NCBI GenBank assembly: GCA_947174665.1
Contig: CAMWJV010000007.1
Span: forward strand, 1-57,567
Reading direction: 5' to 3'
DNA length: 57,567 nucleotides
Source: an uncultured Lachnospiraceae bacterium
Lineage (GTDB): Bacteria > Bacillota > Clostridia > Lachnospirales > Lachnospiraceae
This document shows positions 9,605 through 18,200 of the stretch, one piece after another. Under the pieces are notes generated by a model, which was not told where the DNA came from, made no database searches, and saw only the letters and a list, made by a program, of their open reading frames with translations. Every line of letters starts with the position of its first letter. The stretch's first letter is position 1. A program made the position numbers and the translations under genes.

Positions 9605-10302
9605 TGGCGAATGATTGTTTGATTGAAGTAAGCGGGGTAAACCGTATTTTCTCCGTTCCGGGGGGAGAGTTCCAGGCGCTGAAGAATATAAACGTTAAAA
9701 TCATGAGGAGCACCCTGACGATCTTAAAAGGCCGCTCCGGCTCCGGCAAGACTACCCTGATGAACATTATCGGAGCGCTGGATCATCCCACTTCCGGCAC
9801 AGTTTTAATCGACGGCAGGGCAGTGGGCAAAATGTCCGACAAAGCGCGGGAAAATCTCAGAAGGAAGGACATGGGCTTCGTATTCCAGGCAGTTTCCCTG
9901 ATTCCCACCATGAACGCTTTCCAGAATGTGGAGTTTTCCATGCGGTTGGCGGGCATCAAAGCCGGGCGGGAGCGGGATAAGCGGGTGGAGGAATGTTTAA
10001 AGCTGGTAGGGCTTGGAAATCGTGCGCGTCATATGCCGGCGGAAATGTCCGGCGGCGAGCAGCAGAGGGTAGCCATTGCCAGAGCCATCGCTCATCGCCC
10101 CAAGCTGATTTTGGCGGACGAGCCTACCGCGGAGTTGGACAGCGCAATGGCGGCACAGGTTACGAAGCTGTTTCAGGAGATGACAAGGAAGGAAGGGATC
10201 ACCGTCCTCATGACGACCCATGACGTAGGGCTGATGGGCGCCGGGGACATGATCATTGAACTGGAGTCGGGTGAGCAGGTTCACGGCGGAGAGAACCTAT
10301 GA
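9604..10302 (+). CDS. MacB/LolD-type ABC transporter ATPase
   Basis: 232-aa nucleotide-binding subunit. The ATG overlaps the permease stop by one base (TAATG). Walker A GRSGSGKTT near residue 42, Q-loop VFQAVSL, signature MSGGEQQRV, Walker B LILADEPTAELD and the H-loop histidine in MTTHDVG are all present, so it should be active. It belongs to the lipoprotein-release/macrolide-export class that pairs with FtsX-type permeases, here presumably the gene just upstream. A second, different ATPase follows 46 nt downstream. Confidence 0.92.
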   Translation: MANDCLIEVSGVNRIFSVPGGEFQALKNINVKIMRSTLTILKGRSGSGKTTLMNIIGALDHPTSGTVLIDGRAVGKMSDKARENLRRKDMGFVFQAVSLIPTMNAFQNVEFSMRLAGIKAGRERDKRVEECLKLVGLGNRARHMPAEMSGGEQQRVAIARAIAHRPKLILADEPTAELDSAMAAQVTKLFQEMTRKEGITVLMTTHDVGLMGAGDMIIELESGEQVHGGENL

Positions 10303-10348
10303 TAAGGGAACGTGCCTGCGGCGGATAAGCGTGGGAAGGAGACAGATA

Positions 10349-11233
10349 ATGCCGGAGACAATGATACAGGCGGACAGCCTGGTAAAAATCTATAAGTCGA
10401 AGCAGACGGAGGTGCTGGCGCTCCAGGGGCTTGATCTTACCGTGGAGGAGGGAGAACTTACCGCCATCATCGGAAACAGCGGAAGCGGAAAATCCACCTT
10501 CCTGAATATGATTGGCGGACTGGATCGACCCAGCGCCGGTTCTCTCTATGTGGCGGGCAGCAACCTGTTTACCATGACGGAGAAACAGCTGGTACTGTAT
10601 AAGCGCAATACCGTTGGGTTTGTGTGGCAGAATAACGGGCGGAATCTTCTTCCCTATCTGACGGTGCTGGAGAACATCATGCTGCCCATGAGCATTTCCA
10701 GCCAGCGAAAGAAAAAGAGCAAAGCCCTGGAGCTTCTGGAGATGGTAGGTATGAGCGCCAAGAAGCGGAGCCGCATGAACATGCTCTCCGGCGGCGAACA
10801 GCAGAGGGTCGCAATTGCCATCGCTCTGGCCAATTCTCCCAGGCTTCTGCTGGCGGATGAGCCTACGGGAAGCGTGGACGTGAAGACTGCCAACTATATT
10901 TTTGATGTGTTTACCGAGCTGAACAAAAACGGACAGACAATTCTCATCGTCACTCATGATGTGGCTCTCTCAAAGAAAGTCAGGAGAGTGGTTGCCATCA
11001 GAGACGGGAAGATCAGCAGCGAGAGAGTGCTGAAGGAGGCCTATGCCGACAGACTTCAGGAGAGCTCTATCGATTGGAGACAGGAGGATACCCAGGATGA
11101 GTATGCCATTCTGGATCGTGCGGGACGACTGCAGCTCCCTGCTGAATTTCTGGAGAGTCTGCAGCTGAAGGATAACAAGGTCAGTATCGGACTTCATGAC
11201 GGCAAGATTGTGATATCCAGTCCGGAGTCATAG
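10349..11233 (+). CDS. ABC transporter ATPase with AbrB-like C-terminal tail
   Basis: 294-aa ATPase. ATG 10349 is chosen over an in-frame ATG at 10256 because GGGAAGGAG lies 8 nt upstream and the longer form would overlap the first ATPase gene. Walker A GNSGSGKST (near residue 42), signature LSGGEQQRV, Walker B LLLADEPTGSVD and a VTHD switch histidine are intact. After the normal domain end there is an extra tail; residues about 250-294 read LDRAGRLQLPAEFLESL followed by a KVSIGLHDGKIVIS strand pair. That is the swapped-hairpin pattern of AbrB/SpoVT-like domains. Such a domain could dimerise or couple the ATPase to regulation; this is inference. The end overlaps the convergent AraC gene by 6 nt. 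Confidence 0.9.
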   Translation: MPETMIQADSLVKIYKSKQTEVLALQGLDLTVEEGELTAIIGNSGSGKSTFLNMIGGLDRPSAGSLYVAGSNLFTMTEKQLVLYKRNTVGFVWQNNGRNLLPYLTVLENIMLPMSISSQRKKKSKALELLEMVGMSAKKRSRMNMLSGGEQQRVAIAIALANSPRLLLADEPTGSVDVKTANYIFDVFTELNKNGQTILIVTHDVALSKKVRRVVAIRDGKISSERVLKEAYADRLQESSIDWRQEDTQDEYAILDRAGRLQLPAEFLESLQLKDNKVSIGLHDGKIVISSPES

Positions 11234-12163
11234 AAGCACTGATTTATTTTTCTCTCTGTATTCGCTGGGGCTGCAGCCCTTGGTCTGCTTGAACAGGCGA
11301 TTGAAGGTGGAAATGCTGGGAAAGCCCGCCTGCAGGGCAACCTCGGTGATGGATAAATCCGGCTGTTCCAAGAGCTCTTCCGCTATTTTGATGCGTCTAT
11401 GGCAGATATAGGTACAGAAGGTATAATTGGTGTACTGCTTGAACAGCCTGGAAAAATGATATTTGCTGAAACCGATAGAGTCGGCAATATCATTCAGGTT
11501 CAGATTTTCCATGTAATGGGTGTCGATGTAGTCCATGACCGTGTTGAACTTGTCAGCATATTCCTTTTGCTTGTGTATCCTGCTGTTGGAAAAGAGAGGA
11601 ATATTGTTCATATGGTTAGTCCCCAGTTTGACAAAGAAGCTGAGCAGAAGAGAATATATTGTCAGCTCTGCAAACTCATTCTGGGTAAAATATTCGTTCC
11701 GTGCCTGCACAAGGAGCTGATAGGCATCATCATAAATTCTGGGGTAGGCGCCCCGGGTGAGGTGTATGGGAGCAGACAGGATGGGCTGGATGCTGGCAAA
11801 ACCGTGGAGTCTGGATAAAGCCGACAGATCAAACAGGTAGATGAAACGGCTGCCGGTCTCCGGCGCTTTCAGGGCATGCAATTCCCCGGGGGGAATGATC
11901 ATGATGTCACCCGGAACGGAGTGGTAGGTTGTTCCGTCAATTGTAATGTCATACCAGTTTTCCTCGGGAGTGATGATCTCAAGGGCGGAGTGCCAGTGGG
12001 GATCGAAATCCGAGTATAAATCATTATACCAGATACGCATAGCTGTATTCTGACGGTACTGGACAAACTCCTGCCCGGTGCCTGTAAGAATGCGGCCCTG
12101 AGCAGTATCTGAATTTGCGCTGTAGTAAATCTGGCGGTTTTGCAGAGTATCTTTTGCTGTCAT
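11228..12163 (-). CDS. AraC-family transcriptional regulator (likely xylan locus)
   Basis: 311 aa. The start at 12163 is favoured because AAAGGAAGG lies just upstream on the minus strand; a further ATG at 12181 lies before that site and is unlikely. Residues about 40-150 form a cupin-like sensing domain (HWHSALEIITP, a PGDIMIIPPGELHAL turn). The last 100 residues are two helix-turn-helix motifs with the AraC signature (IADSIGFSKYHFSRLFKQ, then ITEVALQAGFPSISTFNRLFK and a SPSEYR end). It is divergent from the GH10 xylanase gene, and three phased repeats lie between them, so it probably senses a xylo-oligosaccharide and activates that operon. The ligand is inferred from context only. Confidence 0.9.
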   Translation of the reverse strand: MTAKDTLQNRQIYYSANSDTAQGRILTGTGQEFVQYRQNTAMRIWYNDLYSDFDPHWHSALEIITPEENWYDITIDGTTYHSVPGDIMIIPPGELHALKAPETGSRFIYLFDLSALSRLHGFASIQPILSAPIHLTRGAYPRIYDDAYQLLVQARNEYFTQNEFAELTIYSLLLSFFVKLGTNHMNNIPLFSNSRIHKQKEYADKFNTVMDYIDTHYMENLNLNDIADSIGFSKYHFSRLFKQYTNYTFCTYICHRRIKIAEELLEQPDLSITEVALQAGFPSISTFNRLFKQTKGCSPSEYREKNKSVLL

Positions 12164-12221
12164 AATCTGCCTTCCTTTCATAACTACCTTTATTGTAGCA
12201 TTTTCAGTTTGAATTGTAAAT

Positions 12222-12312
12222 CAAAAAAAGCAACAGATGAGGAAAAAAAAGCAACAAATGAGAAGAGAACAGCAAGAATTATGGGGAATTATTTCCATGA
12301 ATCCGTTATAAT
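12222..12312 (+). promoter_or_regulatory. Probable AraC operator array and xylanase promoter
   Basis: GCAACAGATGAGG starts at 12230, GCAACAAATGAGA at 12251 and GCAAGAATTATGG at 12272: three direct repeats exactly 21 bp apart, two helical turns, each of the first two preceded by an A-tract. A TATAAT box follows at 12307-12312, but the region 17 bp upstream (12284-12289) is not a good -35. The last repeat therefore abuts the -35 position, as expected for an activator-dependent promoter of the AraC class. Confidence 0.65.
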
Positions 12313-12345
12313 TTTTATATAAAAATGACTCGGAGGTGTGAGAAT

Positions 12346-13776
12346 ATGCGGAAAAGAATTGCAGGTGCAGCTTTTGCACTGGTGCTTGCGTCATCCCTGC
12401 TTGCCGGCTGCGGCAAAGATGCAGATAACACACAGGACAGCGGGAGTCCGGTGCAGACAGGCACAGATCAGGTTGAAACAGATCAGACTGAAACAGATCA
12501 GTCTGAAACGGATGAGGCCGATACACCGGAAACGGAGGAAAGCTCTTCCGGTCAGGAGGGAGAAATGGAGGAAGTACCTGTTTTAAAAGATGCGGTAATG
12601 GATATCATGGGCTGCCGCATTGGCTGTGCCGCTACGGAAGGCGAGCTGAACGATGAGAAGGTGTGGGAGATCATCACTACCCACTTTAATGCCATCACAT
12701 TCGGAAATGAGCTGAAGCCGGATGCCATGGTGGGTTACAGCGTGGGAAGCTGTCCCGGCACGGAAGAAGCGGAACTGAACGGCGAGACGATTGTGGTGCC
12801 GAAACTGGACTATTCCCGGGCGGAGAGGATGCTGGATAAGATTTATGACTGGAATGCGGAGCATCCGGATGACAAGATTATGGTAAAGGGACATGTGCTG
12901 TTGTGGCATGCCCAGACGCCTGAGTGGTTCTTTCATGTGGACTATGATAAGAACAAGGAGTATGCAGACAAGGAGACTATGAACAAGCGTCTGGAATGGT
13001 ACATTCGCACCATGCTGACTCATTTCACCGGCGAGGACAGCAAATATAAGGGTATGTTCTACGGCTGGGATGTAGTGAACGAAGCCTGCAGCGATGGCGA
13101 CCATGTCTACCGCACCGACAGCGAGAATCCCAATGAGTCCCTCTCGGAGGATCGTCACGGCAGTAACTCCAGCTGGTGGCATGTCTATCAGAGCAACGAG
13201 TTCATAATCAATGCCTTTATCTATGCCAATAAATATGCACCTGCAGATCTTGAACTGTACTACAATGACTATAACGAGTGTATGGATAACAAGATAGAGC
13301 ATATCAAAGAGCTTTTGACGGAGATCAAGTCCCGTGAGGGGGAACCCGGTGTGGGCACCCGGATAACCGCTATGGGCATGCAGGGGCATTACAGTATGGA
13401 ATCCCCCTCGTTTGACAAGGTGGATTATGCTATCCGGCAGTATGCGCGCATCGTTGGGAATGTGCAGTTCTCGGAGCTTGACCTGAAGGCCAGCGAAGGC
13501 TATGACGGCAGCGATGAGGCGAAGGAAACGGAATACAAGAAGCAGTACGGCCGCTATAAGCTCCTGTACAACGTGATGCAGACGGAGAACGAGGCGGAAG
13601 ATATCAGTGTTACGAGCATTACCTTCTGGGGGACGGCGGATCACTATTCCTGGCTTCAGAGCAGTTCCAATGTGGGCGGCGGCAGTACTGAAAATCTGCC
13701 TCAGTGTCCTTTGCTGTTTGATGAGCATTATCAGGTGAAGCCTGCGTTTTATGCCTTTACAGAGAAAAAGAATTAG
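12346..13776 (+). CDS. GH10 endo-1,4-beta-xylanase lipoprotein
   Basis: Cell-surface xylanase of glycoside hydrolase family 10, 476 aa, hydrolysing internal beta-1,4 bonds of xylan with retention. ATG 12346 follows CGGAGGTG; the ATG at 12325 lies before that site. Lipobox LLAGC (Cys22), then an acidic Thr/Glu/Asp linker to about residue 75, part of it a 15-bp DNA repeat. The GH10 barrel shows KGHVLLWHAQTPEWF, the acid/base Glu246 in WDVVNEA and the likely nucleophile Glu377 in FSELDL (normally TELD). It ends at the barrel, with no carbohydrate-binding module. It is the first gene of a three-gene xylan cluster and lies downstream of the AraC-type operator array. Confidence 0.93.
   Translation: MRKRIAGAAFALVLASSLLAGCGKDADNTQDSGSPVQTGTDQVETDQTETDQSETDEADTPETEESSSGQEGEMEEVPVLKDAVMDIMGCRIGCAATEGELNDEKVWEIITTHFNAITFGNELKPDAMVGYSVGSCPGTEEAELNGETIVVPKLDYSRAERMLDKIYDWNAEHPDDKIMVKGHVLLWHAQTPEWFFHVDYDKNKEYADKETMNKRLEWYIRTMLTHFTGEDSKYKGMFYGWDVVNEACSDGDHVYRTDSENPNESLSEDRHGSNSSWWHVYQSNEFIINAFIYANKYAPADLELYYNDYNECMDNKIEHIKELLTEIKSREGEPGVGTRITAMGMQGHYSMESPSFDKVDYAIRQYARIVGNVQFSELDLKASEGYDGSDEAKETEYKKQYGRYKLLYNVMQTENEAEDISVTSITFWGTADHYSWLQSSSNVGGGSTENLPQCPLLFDEHYQVKPAFYAFTEKKN
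12463..12507 (+). repeat. 15-bp tandem repeat in xylanase linker
   Basis: Three units of the form ACAGATCAGRYTGAA (with one further degenerate unit) encode the TDQxE linker between the lipidated cysteine and the xylanase domain. Confidence 0.8.
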
Positions 13777-13787
13777 GAGGCGGCAAT

Positions 13788-15428
13788 ATGTCAGTCGTAG
13801 CAAAGAACCCCATTATGCCGGGATTTTATCCGGATCCTTCCATCTGTGCGGTGGGAGGAGATTATTATCTGATCAATTCAACTTTTGCCTATTTTCCCGG
13901 GCTGCCCATCCTGCACAGCAGAGATCTGGTGCACTGGGAGCAGATCGGAAACGCCATGCACAGGCAGGAACAGCTGCCTCTGAAGAATGCGGGGCATTCT
14001 CAGGGACTGTTCGCACCCACCATGCGTTATCACAACGGCACCTATTACGTCATCTGCACAAATGTGTCCTTTGGAGGGAACTATATCGTGACGGCTGAAG
14101 ACCCGGCGGGTCCATGGTCTGATCCCTATTACCTGCAGGGAGCGGATGGTATTGACCCCAGTCTGTTTTTTGATGATGACGGGAAGTGCTATTATATCGG
14201 AACCCATCCCAATCCTGAAGGCTGCAGGTATGACGGCGATTACTTTATCTGGATTCAGGAGCTGGACATCGGACAGATGAAACTGGTGGGAGAGGTACAT
14301 AACGTCTGGAACGGCGCCATGCGGGGCGTCCATTGGCCGGAGGGACCCCATCTCTATAAAAAGGACGGCTATTACTACATTTTGCATGCGGAGGGCGGGA
14401 CAGGCCCGGAGCATGCTGTGACTGTGTGCAGGAGCAGGGAGATTTACGGTCCTTATGAAAACAATTTCTGTAATCCTATCCTTACGCACAGGCATCTGGG
14501 CCAGGCTTATCCTGTCAAATACGCAGGCCATGCGGATATGATCGAGACCCCCAGGGGGGAGTGGTATATGGTGATGCTGGCGGTGCGCCCGCTGGAAGGC
14601 TATACCACCATGGGCAGAGAGACCTTCCTGGCAAAGGTGGTCTGGGAAAACGGCTGGCCGGTGGTAAATCCCGGCGTGGGTATTCTCACGGATGAGGTGG
14701 AAATCGATCTGCCGGAGTGGAATCCTGCGGAAGATGGGACCTTTGACACGTCGTTCAACTGTGTGCCCGGCAGCAGCCGCATCTATGACTTTACCGCCAT
14801 GGGCAGGCTGGGGGACGAGTTCCTCACCCTGCGCAACCCGGGGGAAGATATGTATGCTCTGGATAAAGAGGGTCTGAAGCTGGCCTTCCGCAGCATTACT
14901 TTAAAGGAGAAGGACAGTCCATCCTATGTCTGTGTAAGACAGCAGCACCATAGCTTTCGGGCATCCGCCGTCTTTCAGACGGAGAATCTGACGGATGGCA
15001 GGCGTGCCGGCATTGCGCTGTTACAGAGCAATGAGTTTCATCTGCGGGCGGAGATCGGCTGCGGAGATGAGGGCTTAGAGGCAGCGGTCATCCTCTGCCG
15101 GGAGGGTCAGGATCAGATTATGGGAAAACACCTGATCCGGCAGGATGCGGAAGGTCTTACGGCGGACGATGTCTCCGGCGAGGTCAGGCTGACACTGAAG
15201 GTGGAAGGGCTTACCGCATTCGTGGAGCTTGAGACTGACTGGATTGTGGAAGGTACAGGACAGAGTATCTCCGGCACCGGCCTTTTGTGCGGCAACATAG
15301 ATATCCGGGGGCTTTCCACCGAGGTGGCGGGCGGTTTCGTGGGCTGTACCGTGGGCATGTACGCGGTGGCAGACAGGGACAGCAGGGAGCAGGCAGCCTG
15401 CTTCAGGAGCTTTTCGTATATGGCTTAG
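13788..15428 (+). CDS. GH43 beta-xylosidase/alpha-L-arabinofuranosidase, cytoplasmic
   Basis: 546-aa glycoside hydrolase family 43 enzyme without a signal peptide, so it should act on imported xylo-oligosaccharides. The start follows AGGAGGCGGCAAT, 11 nt after the xylanase stop. The five-bladed propeller shows the three catalytic acids: Asp16 in YPDPSI (base), Asp123 in GIDPSLF (pKa modulator) and Glu185 in WPEGPHL (acid). From about residue 325 a beta-sandwich accessory domain (GH43_C2 type) follows, with SYVCVRQQHHSF and RAGIALLQ as in beta-xylosidases. Xylose versus arabinose specificity cannot be told from motifs alone. Confidence 0.9.
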   Translation: MSVVAKNPIMPGFYPDPSICAVGGDYYLINSTFAYFPGLPILHSRDLVHWEQIGNAMHRQEQLPLKNAGHSQGLFAPTMRYHNGTYYVICTNVSFGGNYIVTAEDPAGPWSDPYYLQGADGIDPSLFFDDDGKCYYIGTHPNPEGCRYDGDYFIWIQELDIGQMKLVGEVHNVWNGAMRGVHWPEGPHLYKKDGYYYILHAEGGTGPEHAVTVCRSREIYGPYENNFCNPILTHRHLGQAYPVKYAGHADMIETPRGEWYMVMLAVRPLEGYTTMGRETFLAKVVWENGWPVVNPGVGILTDEVEIDLPEWNPAEDGTFDTSFNCVPGSSRIYDFTAMGRLGDEFLTLRNPGEDMYALDKEGLKLAFRSITLKEKDSPSYVCVRQQHHSFRASAVFQTENLTDGRRAGIALLQSNEFHLRAEIGCGDEGLEAAVILCREGQDQIMGKHLIRQDAEGLTADDVSGEVRLTLKVEGLTAFVELETDWIVEGTGQSISGTGLLCGNIDIRGLSTEVAGGFVGCTVGMYAVADRDSREQAACFRSFSYMA

Positions 15429-15485
15429 TGTTCCGTTTATCAATTAATTGGAAAAAGGAGCACTGGGAAAGGAAAGATTTGCGAT

Positions 15486-18011
15486 ATGACGGGCAAAGGG
15501 AAAACGAAGCGCGGGCTGTGTGCGCTGACGATGGCGTGTATCCTGCTCTCCTCCTGCGGGGATGAGCAGGGACAGCTGCAAGTATCAGAGGAAACGGAGG
15601 TTGAGAGCATGCAGGACCAATCCGATGAGACCGGGACACCGGAATCGGGAGCATCTTTGACCACAGAGTCGGCAGATGCGCAGGATACGGATCCGGCGGC
15701 ATGCTTCAAAGGAATGAAATATTCAGAAGCTTACAAAAAATTTTCGGAGACAAATCCTGTCATGACGCAGCGCTTCGGGGCGGATCCCTATGCGCTGGTC
15801 TACGGGGACAGAGTTTATTTCTATATGACGGCGGACGCCTTTGAATATGATGCGGCGGGCGCGGTGAAGGAGAACTCCTATGGGCAGATTCAAAGTCTCA
15901 ACGTGGTTTCCACGGATGATATGATGAATTTTACGGATCACGGCAGCATTAAGGTGGCGGGAGAAGGGGGCGCGGCGAAGTGGGCCCACAATTCCTGGGC
16001 GCCTGCCGCAGCCTGGAAGGAGATAGATGGTAAGGCGAAGTTCTTCCTTTACTTTGCGGACAATGGCGGCGGAATCGGCGTGCTGGAGTCTGACAGTCCC
16101 ACAGGGCCCTTTACGGATCCTGTCGGCAAAGCGCTGATCTCCAGGCAGACGCCCAACTGTGCGGATGTGCTCTGGCTCTTCGACCCGGCAGTGCTGGTGG
16201 ATGACGATGGCAGGGCCTATCTCTACTTCGGCGGCGGTGTGCCGGAGGGAAAGGTCTCCGACCCCGGGACAGCGCGGGTGGTAGAGCTGGGAGAGGATAT
16301 GATCAGCATCAAGGGGGAGCCCCGGGTAATCGACGTTCCCTATCTCTTCGAGGATTCCGGCATCCACAAGGCCGGAAATAAATATTATTATACCTACTGC
16401 ACCAACTGGCAGGTGGACAGTGAGGGAACGGAAAAGTACGGCATTCACAATGCCGAGATCGCATGTCTGGAGAGCGACAGTCCCATGGGGCCTTTCGTAT
16501 TCAAGGAGAGGATTCTTGAAAATCCGGGCACTCTCTGCGGACTTTACGGCAACAACCACCACTGCGTTTTCAGTTTTCAGGACAGGTGGTATATCACCTA
16601 TCACTCCAGAGCGCTGGAGAAGGCCATGGGGGTAGAGCACGGATATCGATGTGTCAATATTGATGAGTTTACTATGGGTGAGGACGGAACCATCGGCATC
16701 ATCCGGCAGACAACCAATGGGAGAGAACAGCTTAAAAACGTGAATCCCTACTGTGAAAACAGCGCCGTGAACATGGCTATGAACGCCGGGCTGGACACAG
16801 CGCCTCTCCAGGCCGGGAATCCGGGTGACATGGTTCTGACAGGAATAGACAGCGGGGATTACATGAAGGTACAGGGCGTGGATTTTGGGGAGAAGGCACC
16901 GGAGACAGTGGAATGCCTGCTGAAGACTGATGCCGGAAACGATGTCTCCGACTGCGTGGTCCGTGTCAGTGCGGATACGCCCTGGGGAGACGTGATCGCT
17001 TACCTGTCCCTGCAGGGCGAGGCCGGCGGAGACGGTGAGGATGGCTTTTCGGTATACCGGGCTGCGCCGGAAATGGAGATCACGGGGGTGCATGACCTGT
17101 ATTTCGTCTTCAGCGGAAGCGGCTATGAGATGAAGTCCTGGCGATTTGAGGGCGAGGGATGCGGGGTAACATCGACTGTTGAAGCGTCAGTCAGCCAGGC
17201 TGAGGTGACGGAAACGGACTGTCCCGCGGATGTCTGCAAGAGACTGGAGGACAGAACCTACGGAACCGTGGAGCATGTTACATATCACTCGGAGACTACG
17301 GGGCTGGACCGTGGAGCCAACATACTCCTGCCGCCGGATTACAGTTCCGACAAGGAGTATTCCGTGCTGTATTTCCTCCACGGCATCTTCGGAGACGAGT
17401 ACAGCCTTATCAATGACGGAAACAATAAGATTCCCGAAATTCTGGGCAATCTTACGGCTGAGGGAAAAGCAAGGGAGATGATCGTGGTATTCCCGAACAT
17501 GTATGCATCCTCCGACCCTAACCAGAAACCGGCCTTTGACAGCGAGGCTGTGGCGCCCTATGACAATTTTATAAACGATCTGGTGAATGACCTGATTCCT
17601 TTTATAGAGTCCCAATATTCCGTGTCCTCAGATAAGGAGGACAGGGCGATCCTCGGGTTCTCCATGGGCGGCAGGGAAACTCTGTTCATAGGTGTGAGCA
17701 GACCGGATCTGTTCAGCTGTATCGGAGCAATCTCCCCGGCTCCCGGGCTGACCCCGGCGAAGGACTGGGCCATGACCCATAAGGGACAGCTTCAGGAGTC
17801 AGAGTTAAAGGTGACCAACACGGACAATCTGCCGAAGCTGCTGATGATCTGCTGCGGCACAAAGGACAGTGTGGTGGGAACCTTCCCCGCCTCCTACCAT
17901 GAGATCATGGAGAGAAACGAGGTGGATCATCTCTGGTATGAGGTGCCGGGGGCGGACCACAATGACCAGGCAATCCGGAGCGGCCTGTACAATTTCGTGA
18001 TGCGGTGGTAA
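15486..18011 (+). CDS. GH43 - carbohydrate-binding - esterase fusion lipoprotein
   Basis: 841-aa secreted multidomain xylan enzyme. It starts at the ATG after GGAAAGGAAAG, with lipobox LLSSC (Cys24) and an acidic linker. Residues about 80-420 are a GH43 propeller (GADPYALVYGD, a DPAVLVDDDG blade, FEDSGIHK carrying the catalytic Glu) of the arabinofuranosidase/xylosidase type. Residues about 430-560 form a CBM6-like beta-sandwich (GDYMKVQGVDFG, then MEITGVHDLYFVFSG). Residues about 585-841 are an alpha/beta-hydrolase of the esterase D type with the GFSMGG nucleophile elbow (Ser726) and catalytic His825 in GADHND, as in feruloyl and acetylxylan esterases. One protein would therefore remove side chains and ester groups, complementing the xylanase. 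Confidence 0.88.
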   Translation: MTGKGKTKRGLCALTMACILLSSCGDEQGQLQVSEETEVESMQDQSDETGTPESGASLTTESADAQDTDPAACFKGMKYSEAYKKFSETNPVMTQRFGADPYALVYGDRVYFYMTADAFEYDAAGAVKENSYGQIQSLNVVSTDDMMNFTDHGSIKVAGEGGAAKWAHNSWAPAAAWKEIDGKAKFFLYFADNGGGIGVLESDSPTGPFTDPVGKALISRQTPNCADVLWLFDPAVLVDDDGRAYLYFGGGVPEGKVSDPGTARVVELGEDMISIKGEPRVIDVPYLFEDSGIHKAGNKYYYTYCTNWQVDSEGTEKYGIHNAEIACLESDSPMGPFVFKERILENPGTLCGLYGNNHHCVFSFQDRWYITYHSRALEKAMGVEHGYRCVNIDEFTMGEDGTIGIIRQTTNGREQLKNVNPYCENSAVNMAMNAGLDTAPLQAGNPGDMVLTGIDSGDYMKVQGVDFGEKAPETVECLLKTDAGNDVSDCVVRVSADTPWGDVIAYLSLQGEAGGDGEDGFSVYRAAPEMEITGVHDLYFVFSGSGYEMKSWRFEGEGCGVTSTVEASVSQAEVTETDCPADVCKRLEDRTYGTVEHVTYHSETTGLDRGANILLPPDYSSDKEYSVLYFLHGIFGDEYSLINDGNNKIPEILGNLTAEGKAREMIVVFPNMYASSDPNQKPAFDSEAVAPYDNFINDLVNDLIPFIESQYSVSSDKEDRAILGFSMGGRETLFIGVSRPDLFSCIGAISPAPGLTPAKDWAMTHKGQLQESELKVTNTDNLPKLLMICCGTKDSVVGTFPASYHEIMERNEVDHLWYEVPGADHNDQAIRSGLYNFVMRW

Positions 18012-18083
18012 GCGGTATTGTATTGATTGAGAAAAGCACAAATGCGCATACCTGACAGGCAGGAGAATGACAGACAAAAACAG

Positions 18084-18134
18084 AACGCCACAGAGAACAA
18101 TGGTTTTACCGTGTTTTCTGTGGCGTTTTCATAA
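18084..18134 (+). terminator. Terminator of the xylan operon
   Basis: Stem ACGCCACAGA / TCTGTGGCGT, extended by AACA/TGTT inside, around a TGGTTTTACCG loop and followed by TTTTC. It ends the three-gene xylan cluster. Confidence 0.8.
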
Positions 18135-18200
18135 TCCTGAACCGCTCAGGGCAATTTTGTGTTATACTATGGAAAAGCAGGAAGATTTGAGAGGTAAGTT

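Noticed and set aside
12583..13803. 406-codon open frame on the minus strand
   Set aside because: It lies opposite the GH10 xylanase, whose catalytic motifs are clear.
15723..17093. 456-codon open frame on the minus strand
   Set aside because: It lies opposite the GH43-esterase gene and shows no recognisable protein features.
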